DNA of 64,000 bases from Neofusicoccum parvum. Taxonomy: Eukaryota; Ascomycota; Dothideomycetes; Botryosphaeriales; Botryosphaeriaceae. The notes below the pieces were generated by a model. The model did no database searches. It was not told the origin of the DNA and was given only the letters and a program-made list of their open reading frames with translations. The stretch is from NCBI GenBank assembly GCA_020912385.1, contig CP087208.1:620001-684000 (forward strand), read 5' to 3'. The stretch's first letter is position 1; the number at the start of each line of letters is the position of its first letter. Shown here piece by piece: positions 21,722-34,594 of this stretch. The position numbers were made by a program, and so were the translations under genes.

Positions 21722-24241
21722 GATGGCGGTGTTGAGCGGTAGACTCGACGAAGATGTGTTTGGGGTGCGAGGTGCGGGTGGTGTAGCTGAGCGAAGTAAA
21801 CGCAGATACTGGAATGGCGGGTGGCAGGCTGGTCGCGGCAGGTAGCAGTATTTATGGGCAGTGACGGCGGCCTTGCGCGCATGACGTAGCGGGCATGTCA
21901 AAGGGCCGCGATCCCTGACGGCGCAAAGGCGCTTGGATGTGGCTGGACTCGCCCTCGCGCATCATTGCCAAAGCCCCGCTGCAAGACCACACGCCCAGTC
22001 CGGTTTGCGCGTCGTGCGACTGTGCCCTGCCCGGCGAGGCGCCAGTTCTTGCTAAGCCTGCGATCTCTGCGCGCGGTGTCCGCAACGAGCGCGCTGCGCC
22101 TGCCGCCAGCTCCAGCTCCAGCGCGCGCCTGCAGCACGACCCGCCGCAGCCCGGCCCGTCCAATCGCCCACCCGTTCCCGCCCAACACCTGCGGCACCTC
22201 GCCATTCCGACCTATCCGGGCGCGCTTGGGCGGGCTTCCGGTTTCCGTGTTGCCGCTGCCACCAGCCAGCACCGGCTTTCCCCAGATTGCCTCAGCCCTG
22301 TGTGGCGCCGACTGTGGCGTCATCAGCCTCTTCACTGACGTGTTCCGCGACCTTGGCCTGCGCCTGCTCCTTCACGCGACCCTCCTGCGCCACCAACCCG
22401 CGGATCACTCGCTGCGCTCACCTGATCCCGCCCGTGCTCGTCCCGATCGCCGCAGTCAACGGCCTTCTCTCCTGCCGTGTCGCGCGCTCTAACCTGCGGC
22501 CGTAGGGCGCCTGCTAAGCTTCAGGGCGCTACCCGCCAGGCCGCTTAAGCTTCTACACCGCCGACCAAGTGGAGCCTGGATTAGAGAGAGTCGGCCGATG
22601 GCAGTTATTGGCGGCTACGAGCGCCTTTAGGACTACTCCCGAATACGCGGCACTCGCACGGTCCGAGTACGTTTTCGCGTTCGCCATCGGTACTCCAGCC
22701 CTGCCGCCTCATGCGCCAAGAACCCTGCTTCTTTGCATGGCAGCCAGATCCCTGTGGAAATTTCATTGGACTGTCGGCGCTACTCAAGTAAACATTGAAC
22801 CCCAGCGGCGTGCCGGCTTGGCGTGTGAAGGCGCCCTTCGACTCTATTTTTGCCCTCCAGCAACCTGACTCCTCCGAGCAAGCGTAATTGTGTCTGATTC
22901 GTTCGTTTCAACGCAGCCTTTCCAACCGGCCCGGCCGCCCTATACACTACCCGGCCTGCGTGTCTCACCGATAATGTCGGTCCGCCCTACGCCCCACTCG
23001 TCGGAACTCGTATGCGGGTTTAGGTGCCTGATCGGGCAGCAGGCAATGCGGCGCAGTCCCATTAGACCAGGGTCTCGGATCCTCCCGAGTCTTGTCTACT
23101 ACCTCAAATACACGATCTGGTAGTCATGATTTTCCATAGGGAAGTATTGCTACCGTCGTCTTATGGATGTAGAAGAGTATATAATGCAAAAGAGGATCTT
23201 TGGACAAGTTCTACTAAAAGGTTCAAGTACAAAGAATTTTATGGTAGGTACTATCAGAGTCTGCACCAAGTTATGTTTCTTTGATGCTAAATATAATTGT
23301 TTGGATCCCTGACACCATCATATTAAAATGCCGAGGCGTCTATCTACGGAAGGCAGATACTAACGGGGCCACAAGTTAAGACAGTGAAGAGGTGGAATAT
23401 CACTTAAAACAGCCGTTTCTCTTCCCATCAATGCAGAAGTAGGGCATAGCGCCTGCAGAGATGCCGATAGGCTTGTGAGATAGCACTTCATCCAGTACTT
23501 GCTGAAGCCTCGCAGATTACGTTGCTGGTCGAGAGTCTCATACACTTGCATAACTATTTTTTCATCTCTTGCAACAGCCAGCCAGTCGTGTCATTTTCCT
23601 ATTCAGAAAATCCTACAACGTTTGCCCAGATCAACATATAGAACCATAGTCAGCTAATCAACTCGTAGATATAGCTCGACAGCCTTATTTCACACGAATC
23701 GTAAGGCGGCACTCCAGCGCGAGGGCTTATCCACCCTTCCTCAATATTCCCATTTTTGCTTGATTAAAATAAGCTACAGACGTGCACCATGATAGTATCA
23801 TTTCCCAGATAGTGTTGCGGTATGTGATCCCGCAAAATCAGCGCGCCCTCTTCTACTGTGCCTACTAGGTCTCTATCATGTACCTGCAACCTGTGATCAT
23901 GTATCACATTACAACTCATCTACGATTCCTATAATTTTCGCAAAAGCCGGGCACTGCGGCGACAGTGTAAATTTCTTGGTATGCTAAACGATAACAAGGC
24001 TACACCCGCTGTAACACATCTCCGTACTTGGCGTTGGGGGCGCAGCAAACATATCAACCTCGTCGCTTACTTGTGCAACATACCACGTGAAATGATTGGA
24101 CACGGCAGCTCGGTGGCTACATTCCCTGCTCGCCGCACTCAGCACTGCCCCGCATTGTCTTCGACAAGGCTAGGCTACCGTCCTCCGCAATCACCCTTTC
24201 TCCACCGTCAGAACACTGCTCCTTTCTAATATTGCGCAAGA
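21722..24241. other. Intergenic; right half AT-rich
   Basis: Contains the PMP3 promoter. From about 23100 to 24000 the sequence drops in GC and carries a 63-codon minus-strand frame at 23360-23551 of no known family. It may be degraded mobile DNA, but no transposase, reverse transcriptase or long terminal repeat is recognisable. Confidence 0.5.
21849..21856 (-). promoter_or_regulatory. Likely TATA box of PMP3
   Basis: CATAAATA on the minus strand, about 130 bases before the PMP3 start codon. Confidence 0.4.
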
Positions 24242-27200
24242 ATGTTCCAGCAGCTGGAGGAGAATAAGCTGATCCTGATATCCTGTATCGCTGCGTTGGC
24301 AGGTATCCTGTTCCTCGTATCTTTTCTCAGGGCGCCGTCACCTACGAAAACAGTCTATCCGACATCGACGAGAGACTCTCGAAACCTTTTCCCGCCAAAC
24401 ACAACTTTCCGCTTGCAAGGAATACCAGCATCTTTGTCTGCACAACCCGTCTCCGAGGACCAAGTTGTCAGCCTCCTTAAAAAGACTTGGAGCATAGGCG
24501 ACGGCACAACTCTCACCGTACATTCGCTCGCTACAGATCCGTTGGATGACTCCAGAAAGATCGCCACCTTATCTTTCGAACCCTCGCCTCAGTCCGTCTC
24601 CCTTCCAGCACAGAGATGGAGCAAAACATTGGCAGGAGAGCCTGAAGGGCCAATAGACTTGACTCTTGACGTGGAGTTTTTCGGTCTCATACCATTTCAT
24701 CATGCGCCTGACTCTGATTGCACATATGAGTATGCCAAAAAGTAGCTTGCCCATATCGCCACGCTCTGATGTCATACAGTATCATTGCTCTCTCTGGCCT
24801 GAACGGCCATGCGTTCGGCTCTTTCAAGCAACGAGGTAACAAGAGCGCTTTTATGTGGCTTCGCGATGCTCTCCCGCGAAACCTCACACAGGCTGGAGTG
24901 CACGCTCGGGTTTTCGTCTACGGCTACGATTCTCGACTGATTGGAAGTGATTCATTCCACGAGATCTCGGATTTGGGCCATGAGCTGAAAAACAAGATGG
25001 CCCAGCTCATGCAAAAGTCCACGGAGCCGAGGCGTCTAATTCTGCTGGGGCACAGCCTGGGAGGTATCCTTGTGAAGCAGGTGAGATTGCGCCTATTTGG
25101 CCTTTGCAACTATCAACGCTTGCAACTTACACGCTGCAGGCCCTCATTTCTCTGGACAAGAGCGTATCTTCAGTGTTTGAAGCGCATATTCTAGAACGGC
25201 TCTCTTGCTTAATGTTTTTTGGAACACCGAGCCAGGGCATGGACATTTAAACACTGCTGCCAATGGTGGATGGGCAGCCGAATGAACTCTTCATCCGGAC
25301 ATTGGGTCATTCAACCAGCGTTCTCAGAAACCAAATGGACGATTTCCGCCGTCTATTTGAGCGGAGGAGCTTTATGGCGTTTTGGTATTACGAGACGCGA
25401 GAAAGCCCAACTGCTCGTAAGGTATTAAATATCCTCGCTTTCCAGGCCGTCATTACTTAGCTAACAAGCCTCAGTCAAGTAGCGGCGAATGGACGATGAC
25501 TGGACTAAAGCGAAGGCTGGTAGACATATCCTCTGCAACGAACGGGATGCCTCATGATTATGGTCGCCACGTGGTACGCTCTATCAATAGGAGTCACTCA
25601 GAGATGGTCAAGTTCTGTGGCACTGCCGACGAAGCGTACAAGCAAGTTCTTGCAGATCTTCAAGCCATTACCCATCCTCCGAGCTCGGGTTTGTATACCC
25701 TTTTCAGATATACTTAGTATCATAATCTGATATTAGAACAGTCATGACGTATAGCTTGTCGAACAATCACGAAGGTGAATATCTGTGCGTGTCGCAATTC
25801 CGCAATATATGACACTAACTCAGAATCGATAGAGTTCCTCCGGAGTCTTGACTTCGCTAGACAAGACAGCCGACGCGACAACGTCGAAAATGCTGTGGAA
25901 AACACGTGCGACTGGTTTTTCCACTCAGAGGAGTTTGTCACATGGATCAATGCAACGAGCCCCGAAAGTCAAAAAGGCCTGCTCTGGGTGAAAGGAAACC
26001 CTGGAGTGGGAAAGTCCACACTAATGAAAAAAGCTTTAAGCCGGACGCAGAACTACGTTTCGCAAGCCTCAACCAGCATTGTGAGCTTCTTCTTTAACGC
26101 TCGTGGGGAAGAGCTTGAAAAGACAACAATTGGGCTCTACCGTTCGCTTCTTCATCAAACGCTCCGGCATGATATGAAGGCTCTAAACTATCTCTTACCA
26201 GAATACTTGGGGAAAGCGCGGGGAAGGAGACCCAAAAGTGTGCAATGGTCGGAAGAGGTGCTGAAAGATTACCTGTCACGGGCTTATAACAATGGGATAG
26301 CTAAGCCTGTGATCATCTTTATCGACGCCCTCGATGAATGCACGGATCCCGAGCTTTTCAGGATGGTGGAGTTCTTCAAAAATCTTGTTGGTCAGTGGAG
26401 AAGCGCCAATGCAGGCCTGCGAGTGTGCATTTCGAGTCGTCACTGTCCACGGCCTCCTACATTTGGATATCCCGAGCTGACAGTGGAACACTACAACAAA
26501 GCCGACATTTACACGTACATTGAAGCGGAATTGAGAGGCTTCAAGACCCTACAAAGACTTCGGGACAAGATCTTCAAGAAGTCTTCGGGCGTATTTCTGT
26601 GGGTTCGACTGGTCATTACAGAACTCAAGACACGAGAGACCTCGGAACCCGGACATCAACTATCTACACTGGAGAGGATACTTGAAGCCATCCCACCGAA
26701 GCTCGAAGAACTTTTTGGAGGTCTTCTCGAAAGGCTTGATCCTGAAGATCGTCCTCGAACCACTTTCTTGTTCCAGCTGATCTTGTTTGCCGAAAAGCCT
26801 CTGTGTGTGGAGACAATTGCCGCCATTATTCCGTTCCGCCCCGGTAGCCGCTTCAAAACCGCAGAAGAATGGGCTAAATCCAGCGAGTGCATAAGCGGTC
26901 CGAGAAACAAAATGGCCATGATCGTCAAATTGTCCGGCGGGCTATTAGAATTTGACAAAGACAAGCAACCGAAATGTCTTTTCATTCACGAATCTGCTCG
27001 GGACTATTTCTTGAAGTCCAAGGGGTCAAACACTCTGCTTTTACCGCATGATCACGCTTCTCTCCCTGGACGGTGTCACTCTGCAATCGCAACGGCCTCC
27101 ACCAATTATCTTCGAGCGGTCCCAATTGAAGATTGCAAGCTCTCGCCCGAAGAATCTGCAAGAACAAGAGGGGGTTTCAACATATCTGAGTCCAAGATAT

Positions 27201-28168
27201 ATCGAAGGTTCCCATTCCTCCTATATGCCGTTAACAAAGTCTATAGCCACATCGAAAAGGCTGAGGAGGCGGGTGTCTCTCAAGAGACAACTTTGAGAAA
27301 CCTGGGCCAGATGGATGCGAAGACTAATTTTATTCTTTCGAAGCTCTCAGAGTTTGAAGATTTCCGTCCCGAGTATACCCAACTCTCTCGATGTTGCTGC
27401 GGTGGTATGATACGTTTTAAGGCCGTCTCTCGGCTCATCAAAATGGAGGAAGATCCTCGCGATATGATCAACAAGCCGTCGCGAGGCAGCTGTCCATTGA
27501 TCCTTGCTTGCGATGGTTACGGTGATGGGTCTGTGCCGTTGGTGGAGCTTCTCCTGCAGAATGGCGCAGAGATCGAAGCCCGCAGCTTAAGTGGATGCAG
27601 TGCCTTACTTTCGGCAGCTGGATCTGGAAACCTCGATGTCGTCAAAATACTACTTTCATACGGCGCAGAAATTAGAGGCCGCGACTTCGTAGGCCAAACA
27701 GTAATGCATCATGCTATAGTATCAGAAGAGGTGGTCGAATATCTTCTTATGAAGGGTGCGGAGCCTGATGTCAAGGACGATATCGGGTACACTCCGCTTA
27801 TGGATGCCGCTGGTTCTGCCTTTGTCGAGTCATTCCTGCCACTCATAAGGGCTGGAGCCGATGTCAATTACAGAGTATCGAATGGTGACACGGCGCCACA
27901 CATGGCCCTTCGGAATTTTCTCGAAGAAGGCTATCTCATGAGATGGTCGGATATCTGCGAGGCAACGCGGTGTTGCGTTGCCGCAGGTTTCGATTTAGAT
28001 CCGGGAAATAAGGATTCGCAGGGTAGAACACTCTGGAATTATTGGGAGGAATTAGAGCGAGAGGTGGAGTCTGATGCTGAAAGAAACCAGTGGGAGGAAA
28101 TAGCACGGCTTCTGAGGCCCCAAGAGGAAGGACAAGGCAAGAACGAGTGCGAATTGATCGAATTGTAG
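24242..28168 (+). CDS. NLR-like alpha/beta-hydrolase-NACHT-ankyrin protein, with in-frame stop
   Basis: Six exons: 24242..24729, 24780..25080, 25140..25421, 25475..25688, 25742..25774, 25824..28168; introns 49-59 bases; conceptual length 1,220 codons. Order: membrane anchor (residues 12-31); serine-hydrolase domain from about 163 (GLNGHAF; nucleophile in GHSLGG, 253-258; candidate His in RSHSEM after the stop); NACHT NTPase with P-loop GNPGVGKST (about 497-505) and Walker B IIFIDALDE (about 602-611); about four ankyrin repeats at 1000-1150. This is the layout of fungal NOD-like receptors, some of which act in non-self recognition and cell death. Codon 300 is TAA (25248-25250), and family-like sequence carries on in the same frame. 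As read, only a truncated hydrolase would be made. The tiny exon 25742..25774 is the least certain. Confidence 0.75.
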
Positions 28169-28944
28169 AGAGGTATTGCTGTTCACAATCCATCCGACTT
28201 TGGATATGTTCGAAATAAATCAAACTTTAATTTCTTTTCTGATAATTAGATTTTTGAAATGCAAAACGCTTGTTAATGGCCTCGGCAGGAGAATAGTATT
28301 GATCACACCGTGAGTGCAATCCGACGCAGACCACCGCTACCACACCATCGTCTTACCTCGAGCAAGTCACCTCATTCATGGATCTCAATCGGTAGACTCT
28401 AGTATGAGAGCGTGGGGAAAGAGCCAACACGCTCCTCTACCAAGCTCGCACAAGCCCACAAGCCCACAAGCCCACAATCGTCCAACCTCAGCGGCGCGCC
28501 CTACTTTCGTCCAGCATCCAGCTCGTGAAGATGCTCAAGCAGATCAGCAACTATCTTCTATGTTCCTACGACCGCGGCGAGAAGCTCATCACCGATGGTA
28601 CAAGGCAAATGCTCCTCCGTAGGTGGTCCCTGGATACTCTGGACCCATCTGCTTCAGCCGCAGACCTCTGAAGCCACCGATACGTTCGATTTAACCCCCG
28701 TCAGCGGCAGGACCCATAAAGCGCGCACAATCAGCACCGCCAGCATCAGCAACTCACAAAACAAAGTCTTCATCCCAGTTTCAAAAACCTAGCATTTCCC
28801 TTTTCTGCCGAACTATGCCATCATGCATGCACGCTGCACAAACCAACCTACATACACACGTATCCCAAACCCAACTCCCCCTCCAGCAAAAGAAAAAGAA
28901 ATCCCCTCAACGGGAAACGAACCACAGAGCAGACGCCCCCTCAC
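28169..28944. other. Intergenic, with short tandem repeat
   Basis: Between the convergent NLR-like gene and NUP188. It holds three and a half copies of ACAAGCCC at 28450-28476. No gene seen. Confidence 0.6.
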
Positions 28945-31900
28945 CTACGCACCCCCATCATTCAAGCACTCCAACGCTCCCGTCAACTCCACCACCACCC
29001 TCTCCTCCAACCTGCTCTCCGCCCCGCCACCCGCCGCCCTCTGCTTCACGAGCTCAAGCTCCCGCTCGTTCGTCGGCACGAGGCGATCGCGCAGCCCGCG
29101 ACGTCCCTGCAGCCAGCCCTCGACGTCCTCCTTCACGCCCGCACGGTCCCAGTTCAGCGGCAGGATATCCTGCGGGTTGACGCCGGCTGCGGCGGCCGAG
29201 TCGGCGCGGAAGCGGTCCAGCACGACGGCGACGAGCGCGAGGCTGTGCGCCTCGGACGCCGCGCCCAGCGACACCGCGCCCGCGTTTGGGTCCTTCGCCG
29301 TCGGCGCGTTGCGCGGGTTGAGCGCCGCCGAGGCGCGCGCCAGCTGCTCCGGGAATTGGTTGAGAAAGGCCGACACCTCGGCGGCCACGGGGGCGCCGAC
29401 GGCGTCGAGGAGGTTGAGGCAGAGGGGCAGGATGCCACGGGTCCAGATAGAGAAGAGGCGCGGAGGGTTGTCGAAGGGGCCCATGCCGCGCGGTTTGCGG
29501 TAGTAGTTTACCAGGTTTGCGGTGCTTAGGCGAGAGAGGACGCCTTCGACTGCTAAGGTTTCGGCCATCGGTAGGATGCTAGAGAGCTCGAGAAGGAAGA
29601 GGATGCTCAGCTCGCCATAGATAGGGTCACCGTCGACAGCGAGCTGGTCTGCCCATGTGAATAGGCTGGTGGCGTGGCGGATTGTGTTGGCGTTCGAGAA
29701 GAGTAGGTTGATTTCGCCTGCCAGAACGTTCATTCCAGGGATGCGCAGGATGGCGGACAACAGAGCACTGATAAGAACAAAGTCTGAGGGCGAGCAGCTC
29801 TCCTGATCCTCGTGCACTTGGTTCGCTAGTGAGCGCAGGCCGGTAGCCACAACCTTCTCCAGAATTTCCATGAGCTGGGATGCAATCTGCGGGATGTTTT
29901 TCTGAATGCCAGGCTCCTCCTTCTGCTTAGCCGCTTTGATATGGGGCTGAAGTGTCAGGAACAGTATTCTCAGGAGCGTCCGGTAGTAGTACGCGTTTTC
30001 TCCCATGAAGGCGATTTCAAAGTCGACGCCTGACATGCGGATGGTATCCCAACACACGCTGAACAACGCTTTGATGTGGTCGCTGTTGCAATCGGCTGCT
30101 ATAAGCTTCTGCATCAGTACAAATGCAAAGTCCGCCCGCACGTGCACTAGCCGTTCAAAGAGAGCTTGCGAGCCGTTTGATCTCTGGTTAGCTCGCAGGC
30201 ACTGCTCTACAACGTTTGACAGAATCTCCTCGAGACGGTGGTCCTTATCGGCAAGGGAGGCAAGCTCGATCGCGAGCAGTTTCCAGCTCTTGAGAAGGGT
30301 GATCTGAGCCTCAACGAGGGACAGGTTGACGTTGGCCCTCTGGAACTCGTCCGCGAAACCACTGTCCTTCCTCAAACCGACCCACGTCGGGTCGAAACCA
30401 AGGACCTCAGATGCATACTGCAGATCGTAAAAGTAATCGCGGCCAAACTCGGACCGGGTCAGAAGTGACCTCTTGAAGTTCGAGAGCTTGACACCTGGGA
30501 ACTTGCTCTCGACATTCTTTTTCAGATTGGTGTGTAGTGACTGGTTGTATCCTGGAGGATCAACACCATGTTTTTGGAGGAAGTCCAGCTTGGCAATGAC
30601 ATGTTGTGCAGGACGCATATCGCCAAGTTGCCGCGCGTAGTGAAGACACATAGCACCAATGTCAGAGACCAAGGATGCCATTTGGATCTTGATGGACTGG
30701 GTCTCCACCGTCTCTGGTGATGCGCCAGCTGATACGGGTTGCAAAGTCCGGATGAAATCCATGATGCTGACGAGGAAGTCCCTGTGAGAGTGCATTTTAG
30801 TGACTGCCCATGGCCAATGATTTTGCGCCAAAGAGATGAAATCCAGCATGGCAACCGCCCTGCGAGGATCCAAAGACCTAATCCCGCATAGCTGGTCGAG
30901 TGCGGATAACAACACAGGCTTTCCACGAGGCTTTCCGGTCACTTTGTTGTCCTTGCTCTTCAGGGAGTCCCGCGGAGTGTTCCCGGTTAGAAGATAGATA
31001 GAGAGCCATTGCTGCTTGCTGCTGACAACGGCAGACAGGAACCTCCAGATGTTGACCTCGACTTGCGTCTCCTTCAGAGGTCCACTCATGGTCGATATAA
31101 CGCTGAGGAATGCCTTGGCCGTCTCAGCTCCCAAGTGCCCAAGGAGAGATGGAGGTTCCTTTTCTCCTCGTGCGGCACTCTTGACGAGCACCTCAAGAAG
31201 AGTCATTACAGGGGGCTTGAAGCTTTCGTGTGCGATTGAAAGTCGAGCAAGAAGGGGAGCGGCCTTGAAAAGCTGATGCTCCAGGTAGGAAGTCGGACGC
31301 TCTAACAGCACTCCGGCCTGAAGAATAGTTATGGCGAAGGAGATGGCAGCCTTTGTTTGTGATCTCCACAGTTTTTCAATGCGCACGGCGGTAGAGATGG
31401 GGAGAGGTTTGGTTCCGGTGAAGAAGATGTTGAGGATTGCGTGGGTGGAGATGTCATTGGTGGAATCTGAGCAGAATGCCTCCAAGAGATAGTCTGCTGC
31501 GGGAGCGAGCACACTACTGAGCTTGTCGGCAGCACTGGTCGCTTCATCATCGTAGCCATGAACCGTGCGCAAGATATCAGAGAAAGTCTCCATTGTCAAA
31601 CGGTTGAGCTCAAGCTTTTGGTCGATGGCGCCGAATCGCCAGCTGGGACAACTTTCGTAAACCCCAGTGAATGTCTTGGTGAAGCTCAGAAGAACCTTGC
31701 TGGTAATCTTATCGGGTGACCCGCCTCCTGCAGTGGGAATAGAGGAGAATCTTACGACCTCCTTCCCGCTCTGTTTCCTGGACACGACATGCTTAATGGA
31801 GTCGTTGGCCAAAGCTTTGAACAGGTGTGCACAGCCCAAGAGGAAATCGTAGCGGCCGGCCACCATTTCAGTTCCGGAGACAATCTCCACAAGGCTGCCG

Positions 31901-34594
31901 CCGGTGCCCTCCAAGTCGAGCAACCTACTTCTTGTGAAGAATGGCCAGACACGGTTGGGGAAGACTGCTACGAGTGAATGGATGAAGTAGAGGCAATTGA
32001 CCAAGAGCTCCAGGGATCCGTCGTTGTTGGGCTTCTCTCGTAATCTTTCGAGTTCTTGTTCGAAAATATCAAATACCAGACTGATGATGTCTTGGTTGCG
32101 GGCGAGCCCGTCACTCGCATCTTCCAGAATCCATTGGGCGTCCTTCCGCGGATCAGCGTCCCTGGCACTCGCTGCCTTTCCGGCAGCAGTGACGAGCATC
32201 GCAAGCAGACCAATGTACTCAGTTGCCGTGTCGATGCTGATCGGTTGTTGTGTTGCCGTCTCGACGGTCTCATTACCCACTAGGAAGGTGGACAAGTATG
32301 CGGCGAGATAGCGTAGAGCCGAGTGTTTGTGCGCCCATGCGATGACAAGAGGCTTTGAATCGGGGTTGAGAGCAATCCCTTCTGTTCCAACGGATATGAA
32401 GTGAACTTCGTCGGCCGGCATTTCGTCAATAGGCACAAGCTCATTTCCCTCGGTTTCCTCGTCCGCGATAGGACGCTTAGAAGCTTTGCGGTCCCAGAAA
32501 AGACTCATGTCTTCCTTCAGTTGAACAGAAGGTACTTCATCTTCGCGCGTGGGCACGTAGCCTTCGAAGCCGTACGGGATGACATGTGTGAACTGCCCCT
32601 TGTCCTGAAGCCACTTGGTGGTGACAAGCTCTCCTTCCTCATCTGTCTCGACACCAAAACATAATGCTTTGGAAAACTGCAGCAACGGAACTGACTCGTA
32701 CGGGTAGCGGAATTTAGCCTGATCCAGGATTCCCATTCCGCTTTCGGCGATGAATGCCTGCAAAGCTGGGTCTGGAGTTCTCTTTGGCGACTGTTCCGCA
32801 AGACTCCAGTACGTTTGGCTGCCGTTGAGTACCGAGAGAAAGCTCATGATAAGTTCGGGGCTATATTCCACTGTGAACGAGCCCTCACGTATGAGCCACA
32901 GGAGCTGGAGACGCATGCGAGCTTCCAAATGATGACCGAGGTCCGCAGCGTAACCATCATTACCATTCCCATCGCTGAAAGTAATCGTCAGATTGAGGGC
33001 AATTTCCGGTACGAGCTCGTAAACCCTGGCTCCGATGATGGAGGCTTTGGTGAGGGTTGTGGCATTATCTTCCTCGTCCTCTTCATTGAGGCTGACTCCC
33101 TTGATCATGTCATTGAGCTTCTCCACGACCGTCAAGTCGACTTCGGGGGGCCCATGGGTGATCTGTGTCTCTCGTTCGTGGCTCAGAGTTTCACTGTTGC
33201 CTCTTACTGTGAGAGAAAGGACAGCCCAGGCAAACACTGCAGGGCTCGCTGGTGTTGGACCAAACCGACAAACTTCCAAGAATATTGCGGTGAGCTTCTC
33301 AACACAGAACTTGTTTTTGATGTAAGCCCCGCCGTCTGCACCGTCTGTCGGAGTAAGGTTGACCCCCTCGGCTTCAATAAACTTGAGAAGTCCACGCAGA
33401 TTGATCACCGCCAAAGAGACCACGGCGATCAACAACTGGAGAGTAGGCACCAGAAACTGTTGGCTCTGGAATGGCTGTAGGATATTAGCTCTACCTTCAC
33501 CTGATACTCTTCTTTTGCCCAGTAAACTCACCAGCTGGATATCCTTGCAGAAGCTACAGCCAGCCATAGCCTCGAACCAGTCCACAACAACGTCCGATGG
33601 CAAAAGGTCTGGGGTAGTATCCACGTGTGTGAAAATGAGCTGGAGGATGCAGATAGCTTCGGCGAGCTGCGACTGTCCCCACAGTTCTTCGGCCTCCTCG
33701 TTTCCTTCGGGAGCATCCTTGTACCAGCCGCTGCCTGCCGCTATACCCTGGAAACGCTTCTGCAAGGCCTTGGTGCCATCCTTGATGAATCCGGTCTTCT
33801 GGGAGGAGAACACCCGCTTTCCAAGCTCTCCAACCCACGCGGGTTGAGCATCTGCTCCGAGGGCGGCGGCACTCGCCAAGCCATTCGCCTGCGCAGCTGC
33901 CGCTCCGAGGCGGACCAGCAGGTCGCTGATCTTCAAGATGTGTATCCTCTCCGATAGGTAGGTCTCTATTATTCGTATCTGCCTTTTCTCCTTCGAATGG
34001 AAAGCGGCGAAATTCTGGCCCATTCCGCTGGCTGTTGCGGCAAGGATGGACGACTTGGGCAGAAAGGTAGATGAGCCGAGATTCGCACCGCCGGCAGCAT
34101 CCTGGACGCTGAGTGTCTCCTCCTCGGTGAAGCCAGCTAGCAGCTGGGTCGCGGGCCGCGCGTGCCATTCCAGCACCACTATCCTCAGCGCCGAAACCTC
34201 CTCAATGTTTACCTCTGCCGACAGCCACTTGGTATCCTCCTTGATCTCATCGATGCTGTACTGGCCATTGTCCGAGGGTGTGACGTTGATGGCTGCAGTC
34301 TTGGTCTCGAAGGCCGACTTGGACTGGGTGTTTGGCGGCTGGAAAGGCTGGAACGGTTTGCTGAGAACGGCGACATTGGCGTCGTCGGAGAGGAAGGCGC
34401 GCAGGGCATCTCCCTCGTGGCCATTCTTAGAGTCGCGTAGGGCAACGAAGGCGTCCTTCCACGAGCTGCAGAAAAGATCAGCGGACGGGCGGCGGTAGGG
34501 TTTGGAACAGCGGTACGTACAGCAGCTGCTGCTCCCCGGTCAGGCATTTGTCCAGCGGCGGGAAAAGGACGGAGTCGCCAGGTGTTGCAGCCAT
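28945..34594 (-). CDS. NUP188: Nucleoporin Nup188
   Basis: Large inner-ring scaffold of the nuclear pore, partner of Nic96, with lipid-layer and cargo-size roles known from yeast and Chaetomium. 1,845 residues, close to the size of other filamentous fungal Nup188 proteins. Exons: 34594..34521, 34465..33532, 33474..28945. The N-terminus FPPLDKCLTGEQQLL, EFETKT-like SAFETKTA, and KWLSAEVNIEEVSALRIVVL match the Nup188 start. Central marks are PPSLLGHLG, LLTGNTPRDSLK, RSLDPRRAVAMLDF and NHWPW. The end is GWLQGRRGLRDRLVP and SRLEERVV. The second intron (33475..33531, 57 bases, GTGAGT...CTACAG) has no stop in frame, so intron retention would add 19 residues. The last exon is over 4.5 kb. Confidence 0.93.

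Noticed and set aside
23360..23551. 63-codon minus-strand frame before the NLR-like gene
   Set aside because: Protein-like in places but no recognised family and no neighbouring exon.
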